From assembly GCA_040222855.1 (NCBI GenBank), contig JAVKCD010000019.1, forward strand, positions 1,013,955 to 1,077,954: a DNA stretch of 64,000 nucleotides, in the 5' to 3' direction. A program made the translations under genes and the position numbers. How positions within the stretch are numbered: position 1 is the first letter of the stretch; each line of letters opens with the position of its first letter. The notes below the pieces were generated by a model. That model was not told the origin of the DNA and searched no databases. It worked only from the letters and a program-made list of their open reading frames with translations. The stretch is from Phycisphaeraceae bacterium. Lineage in GTDB: Bacteria > Planctomycetota > Phycisphaerae > Phycisphaerales > Phycisphaeraceae. Positions 59,999 to 64,000 of the stretch are shown piece after piece.

Positions 59999-61648
59999 CT
60001 ATCCCGCCTTCCGCAGCCCCTTCTTCCCCGCACCCTCCAACGGCGCGATATACCGCCCAGGACTGATCGTGTCGTTCGGGTCCATCGTCTGCTTGATCGA
60101 CGACACCAGGTCCCAGTACGGATCACCCTCTCGACGAATCTTCGCGTACCCACCCGGCCCCGTCCGGTATGGATAAAAACCCGCACCCATCAACGCAGCC
60201 ATTAGCGCCTCATAACACGCCTGCGCCCGCTCCGCTTCCTCAGCGATCCGCTTGTCATACGAGATGTTGCTTACACAAACCATCGCACGCTCAGTGATCA
60301 TCGTGAACGTCACCAGCGTATCGAATCCATACTCCGCATAGATCGGCTCGAGCAACTCCATCAGCTCCTTCGCATCCGACCCGCGATTCGGCACCACAGG
60401 CGACACCCATGCCAATCCCGCATGAACATCCAACGGGTCCATCGCCTTCTCCGGCTCAGGATCACGCACCCGCCATGCCGCCCCTCGAAGCGGCTCATCC
60501 GACGGCACACCCTTGAGCAAACCATACACCGGCTTGAGAATCGCCAGCATCTCGCCCAGCCACTTGCCAGCGCCAACACACGTTAGCCCCTTCTGCACCG
60601 TCTCCGCCAACACCAGCCGCCGGTCGTTGATGAACTTCACCTTGTATGGCCGCAGCACACGCCCCAACTGCTTCTTCACCGCAGCCACCGTCCCCTTCGA
60701 CCCATAGATCGCCCCGCACCCGTTCCAAGCCCCGATCATCCCCGCTCGTTTCAACCGAGCCCGCACATCCTCCGGCAGGGGGGTCACCCCACCCGTCTGA
60801 TCAAACGGATACCGCGTCCGCGCCGACAACACCCGCAAGTCATTCGCAATATGAATCGTGCTCTGCAACAACCCCTGCATCCGCAGCGGCGCCAGCCGAT
60901 CCACAATATCCACCAGGTCCTCCTCACGATCTCCCGAGAAGAAGTACGCACAGAAATCCTCTGGCTTCGGCATCAGCCAGATCGTGATCCGCGTCACAAT
61001 CCCCAGGTTCGACTGAACAAACAAACCATCCAGCATCGGCCCCAGCCCATACGGATACACATGCGCCGCCCGCGCACCCGGATAATGCCCGTACCCGGTG
61101 TGCACCACCCGACCATCCGCCAGCACCACCTCCATCCCGCAGCACGTTAGGAAATGATCCCCATACCGCGTATGCCCGAACCCCCGGTCCAGCGTATTCC
61201 CCACCAGACTCGATCCCACCCCAGCACCCGTCGCATCCACCCACAACTCCGGCGCGTGCTCCTCCAGATAAGCACTCAACTCGCCCTGCGACACCCCCGG
61301 CTCGATCACCGCATAAGCCAGCTCACGATTCACCTCCACCACCCGGTTCATCCGCGACAGGTCCAGCAGCACCTGACCCGCCGCCACCGGACCCGCATCC
61401 CCATAACCCCAGTTCCGACCCCGCGAGATCGTGTGCAGCTTCACCCCCGTCGCATCCGCCGCCGCCGCGATCGCCGACACCTCCTCCGCCGTCACCGGAT
61501 ACAGCACCGCCCCAGGCGTCCGATCCGCCCCCATCGTCGACCGCCCATAACGACCCCGAACCCCGTCCTCCGTCACCACCCGATCCCCACCAATCACGCC
61601 CGACAACCGTCCGAGAAAAGCCCGCACATCAGCCGTTTCACCGCTCAT
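59999..61648 (-). CDS. VAO/PCMH-family FAD-linked oxidase
   Basis: A 549-residue flavoprotein of the vanillyl-alcohol oxidase/p-cresol methylhydroxylase family. The FAD-binding domain is shown by GAVLYPVTAEEVSAIAAAA, ISRGRNWGYGDAGP and GNTLDRGFGHTRYGDHF; the substrate domain follows, with HAGLAWVSPVVPNRGSD and the C-terminal YRTGPGGYAKI...MDPNDTISPGRY. Family members oxidise 4-alkylphenols or alcohols, some with a cytochrome partner; none is next to it. The ATG at 61648 has AGGGGA upstream. The covalent FAD site could not be settled. Confidence 0.88.
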   Translation of the reverse strand: MSGETADVRAFLGRLSGVIGGDRVVTEDGVRGRYGRSTMGADRTPGAVLYPVTAEEVSAIAAAADATGVKLHTISRGRNWGYGDAGPVAAGQVLLDLSRMNRVVEVNRELAYAVIEPGVSQGELSAYLEEHAPELWVDATGAGVGSSLVGNTLDRGFGHTRYGDHFLTCCGMEVVLADGRVVHTGYGHYPGARAAHVYPYGLGPMLDGLFVQSNLGIVTRITIWLMPKPEDFCAYFFSGDREEDLVDIVDRLAPLRMQGLLQSTIHIANDLRVLSARTRYPFDQTGGVTPLPEDVRARLKRAGMIGAWNGCGAIYGSKGTVAAVKKQLGRVLRPYKVKFINDRRLVLAETVQKGLTCVGAGKWLGEMLAILKPVYGLLKGVPSDEPLRGAAWRVRDPEPEKAMDPLDVHAGLAWVSPVVPNRGSDAKELMELLEPIYAEYGFDTLVTFTMITERAMVCVSNISYDKRIAEEAERAQACYEALMAALMGAGFYPYRTGPGGYAKIRREGDPYWDLVSSIKQTMDPNDTISPGRYIAPLEGAGKKGLRKAG

Positions 61649-61835
61649 CACACAAATCCCCTAAAGGGCAACCGTCGCCCAACCCACCTATCGACACCCC
61701 ACCACCCCCTAATCACCACCCAATACCAGCCACAAAAACATTCTCTGGCAAGATAGGCAGTCTGTCCCCTTCAGCACCCCCCACATCAGACCGATGACCC
61801 CTCCGGAGCAACCGCACCAATCAACGGAGCGCCCC

Positions 61836-62597
61836 ATGGCCGACAACGCGCCCAACAACCCAACAGAAAACACCACCGACCTCGAATCCTCCATCTCCGT
61901 TTCTGGCCTCACCTTCGACGTCGCCAGGTCGGTTGATCAGGCAGCCGAAGCGTGGAAACTCGTCTACAACGCCTACCGCCGCGCTGGACTCATCCCAGAG
62001 AACCCCCAGGAACTCCACCTCGTCCCACAGGCCATCAACGAACGAACGCTCGTGACCCTCGGCCGCATCCACAACGTCACCGTCAGCACCATGAGCGTCT
62101 ACATCGACGGCCCCGAAGGCCTCCCCGTCGAATCTGTCTACGCCGATGAACTCAATCGACTCCGCGATGAGGGCCGAACCCTCGTCGAGCTCGGCCTCTT
62201 CGCCGACCGCCGTGAACACCTCTTCCGCTCCATCGACGCCATCCTCGAACTCATGCGCTTCTGTACCCACTACGCCGTCAATGAAGGTGCCGTCGATGCC
62301 GTCGTAGGCGTCAACCCCCGACACGTCCCCTTCTACACCCGACTCCTCGGCTTCGAGGTCATCGGCGAAACCAAATCTTACGCCACCGTCAACGACTTCC
62401 CCGTCGTCCTCCTGCACCTCGACTGGAACCTAAAAACCGCCGCCAAACGCCTCCCCCGCGGCCTCGCCCACCTCGCCAACCCACCCATCGGCCCCGAGTT
62501 CTACGCCAACCGCGTCCGCATCACCCCCGAAACCATCGCCAACTCCCCCATCCACGACTACCTCCAAGTCAAACACGACCTCGTCTCCGCGATGTAA
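61836..62597 (+). CDS. FeeM-like N-acyl amino acid synthase (GNAT fold)
   Basis: A 253-residue acyltransferase that would join an acyl-ACP-derived fatty acid to an amino acid. It shows the FeeM-type pattern: AWKLVYNAYRRAGLI, MSVYIDGPEGLPVESVYADELNRLRDEGRTLVELGLFADRRE, NPRHVPFYTRLLGFEVIGETKSYATVNDFPVVLLHLD. FeeM-like proteins are frequently associated with exosortase/PEP-CTERM loci, and a PEP-CTERM-like gene lies next door. The ATG at 61836 follows GGAG by 7 bases; an ATG at 61794 is the alternative. Confidence 0.85.
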   Translation: MADNAPNNPTENTTDLESSISVSGLTFDVARSVDQAAEAWKLVYNAYRRAGLIPENPQELHLVPQAINERTLVTLGRIHNVTVSTMSVYIDGPEGLPVESVYADELNRLRDEGRTLVELGLFADRREHLFRSIDAILELMRFCTHYAVNEGAVDAVVGVNPRHVPFYTRLLGFEVIGETKSYATVNDFPVVLLHLDWNLKTAAKRLPRGLAHLANPPIGPEFYANRVRITPETIANSPIHDYLQVKHDLVSAM

Positions 62598-62616
62598 CCA
62601 CCACCCGCCGCGCACC

Positions 62617-62652
62617 AAAAAACAAGGGACCCGGGCGAACCCGAGTCCCTTG
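62617..62652. terminator. Bidirectional terminator between convergent genes
   Basis: A 13-bp stem with one mismatch: CAAGGGACCCGGG (62623-62635) and CCCGAGTCCCTTG (62640-62652), loop CGAA. Six T follow on the minus strand and TTGCTTATT-like sequence on the plus strand. It serves the PEP-CTERM-like gene best. Confidence 0.8.
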
Positions 62653-62679
62653 CTTATTACTATTTCAGCAGGCTAGTGA

Positions 62680-63462
62680 TTAGCCGATCCGACGACGCCG
62701 GGCAGCAGCCAGGCCCGCGAGGACCAGACCACCCATAGCAGCGGTCGGGGTGGGCAGGACCGTAGCGTTGAACTTAAAGCTCGCACGGTCGGTGAACTCA
62801 CCAGCAGTCGACGTTGGCGAGATGGTGCCCGTGCCGCCAACCCGACCAGTCACACCCAAGCTGGGATCAAGGATCGTGCCACCGGCGATATCCAGATCAG
62901 GAATGATCGCGAGATCAGTACCGATCGGGATGAGGCTGTAAGAGCCACCAGACAGAATATCGAGACCAGCAAAGAGGCTCTTGCCTTGGGCGTCAACGCC
63001 CACTCCACCGCCCCAGCTGGCGCTGTTGTAGCCAGTTGTTCCGGTCAAACCACTGGGAACCGTCACCGAGCGGACACCGTCAACACGGTCATCTTCAAAA
63101 ATCTGAAAATCAGCAACGCTTACGGCCGCACCCGCACCGATGGTCAGCGTAAAACGACCAAAAACCTCGACGTCAGTGGACGACAGATCGACCGTGTCAA
63201 TCAGCGTGCCGCCCAGAGTTGTCAGCGAGATCGAATCGATCGTGAAGATGCCCTCAATAACGTCACCGGGAGCAGCAGGAGTCGTACCGCTCAGGTTCGT
63301 CGACAGGCTGATGTCGTTGAAGTCGTAGGCAGCCGGCACGCCAGCAAAGCCATTTGTCGAGGCCAGGTTGAATAGAACGTCCTTGACATTGCCGGCCTGA
63401 GCCGATCCCGTCAACGCAATACCGGCCGCAGCCGATGCAAACAAAAGCTTCGAAGTCTTCAT
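62680..63462 (-). CDS. Surface protein with PEP-CTERM-like tail (LPTP variant)
   Basis: A 260-residue exported protein. A signal peptide (TSKLLFASAAAGIALTGSAQA) is followed by a beta-rich Ser/Thr/Gly domain, and the tail is VLPTPTAAMGG, a hydrophobic helix and RRRRIG. This is the Pro-x-Pro sorting type with TP instead of EP. GAGGAGAGG sits before the ATG at 63462. The function is unknown; its tail matches the 57.2 kb gene closely in plan. Confidence 0.82.
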   Translation of the reverse strand: MKTSKLLFASAAAGIALTGSAQAGNVKDVLFNLASTNGFAGVPAAYDFNDISLSTNLSGTTPAAPGDVIEGIFTIDSISLTTLGGTLIDTVDLSSTDVEVFGRFTLTIGAGAAVSVADFQIFEDDRVDGVRSVTVPSGLTGTTGYNSASWGGGVGVDAQGKSLFAGLDILSGGSYSLIPIGTDLAIIPDLDIAGGTILDPSLGVTGRVGGTGTISPTSTAGEFTDRASFKFNATVLPTPTAAMGGLVLAGLAAARRRRIG

Positions 63463-63929
63463 GGTGATACCTCTCCTCGAACGTGGTGTTCGTCTGTTTC
63501 GCTGGAAAGTCGTGCGGACCCACCCGCAACACATATCGACTTTCCCGCAGGCTAACTTCCTTCTCAGGTTCCTCTCAGGGCTGTCACATTGACATCCCTC
63601 TCCACGTCACCATCCACGTATAATGGCCTGGGCCAGGAAGCCCTTAGTGACATACCTAAACATACCTCACCACAGGACCGTGTCAACATGAGGCTACCTC
63701 ATCTGCTCGATTTTTCCCCAACCCTAACGCGCCATGAACCTCACCCCAGCACGCCCTCAGATTATCTTCAACGCAAGTTCATATTGAAAAGCAACTTACG
63801 GATACGCCTGGCGGCACCCCCTCTCTAGCCTGACGAACAGCTAAATCTGCCCTTAGGGAAGCCCCTAGCGCAACAACCCCTCAACCTAGTTGGCTCTCTA
63901 TACCACCCAAACCCCTAGGTTTCCCGAAA
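63463..63929. other. Intergenic region, no convincing gene
   Basis: Upstream region of the last surface-protein gene. A 79-residue frame at 63589-63828 lacks a ribosome site and looks non-coding. It contains scattered CCTAG/CTAGG words and CCTCA repeats, but nothing that I can assign. Confidence 0.5.
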
Positions 63930-64000
63930 GCCCCCCCCCCCCAAACCCCCCCCCCCCAGGCGGGGGGGGGGGGGGGGGGGGGCCGCGGGGCCCCGCCCCC
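63930..64000. other. Homopolymer-rich sequence end
   Basis: Long runs of C, then G (over 20), end in a mix of CCGCGGGG and CCCC. The C and G runs could pair into one hairpin. It is best read as a low-quality contig end, not biology. Confidence 0.7.

Noticed and set aside
63589..63828. 79-residue open frame near the window end
   Set aside because: No ribosome binding site, no recognisable composition, and near low-quality sequence.

Overview
The window looks like chromosomal DNA of a Planctomycetota bacterium, most likely class Phycisphaerae. It is GC-rich. It encodes several PEP-CTERM-type surface proteins with arginine-rich tails, a type II-secretion-like prepilin with the planctomycete H-X9-DG tail motif, a very large Ser/Thr kinase fused to a formylglycine-generating-enzyme-like domain, and a beta-ketoacyl synthase/chain-length-factor pair. 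murD and murB show that peptidoglycan precursors are made. The class assignment is an inference from gene content, not from a marker-gene tree.

Layout. 0-9 kb: the 3' end of gpsA, an inverse-autotransporter-like outer-membrane protein, a translationally coupled KS/CLF-like pair, a lipoprotein amidase-like gene, a PEP-CTERM protein and a prepilin. 9.5-16.5 kb: hisF, then a tight + strand run of pilT, a membrane-anchored degenerate PilB/GspE-like protein, a CvpA-like membrane protein and murD. 16.5-18.8 kb: a hairpin-rich convergent intergenic region, htpX and a TauE/SafE permease. 18.9-25.7 kb: the 2-oxoglutarate dehydrogenase locus sucA-sucB-(small membrane protein)-lpd plus a lipoprotein. 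25.7-30.3 kb: the kinase/FGE giant and a small hypothetical. 30.8-34 kb: an orphan MalK/UgpC-type ABC ATPase, a Phd/VapC-like toxin-antitoxin pair with a palindromic operator, and an M20 amidohydrolase.

34-36.3 kb holds five consecutive small envelope genes: a tiny lipoprotein, two cysteine-rich exported proteins, a lipoprotein with a heavy-metal-associated domain, and an outer-membrane-type protein. I read it as a candidate envelope metal-binding system; it is the best candidate for an undescribed system here. 36.3-44.5 kb: murB, an LCAT-like lipase, rpsU, a membrane pyrophosphatase with a large extracytoplasmic insertion, rsfS, tilS, a stand-alone LarC C-terminal-domain protein and a coiled-coil membrane protein. 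44.7-49.3 kb (all minus): an RdgC-like protein, a polytopic membrane protein, a DUF4442-like protein, iscX and dnaN. 49.5-57 kb: a polysaccharide flippase, rpmI-rplT, a LOG-family protein, a HAD phosphatase, a SpoIID-like lipoprotein and recJ. 57-63.5 kb: two PEP-CTERM-like proteins around an aldo/keto reductase, a histone-deacetylase-like hydrolase, a VAO-type flavoprotein and a FeeM-like N-acyl amino acid synthase. The last ~70 bases are homopolymer-rich and look like a contig end.

Strand composition switches across the window whatever the gene direction. The + strand is strongly G/T-rich up to about 34 kb, nearly balanced from 34 to 39 kb, and C/A-rich afterwards. With a G-rich leading strand this is the polarity expected where two replication forks meet, so the 34-39 kb interval may be the replication terminus. 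I recognised no tRNA, rRNA, CRISPR array, insertion sequence or prophage.
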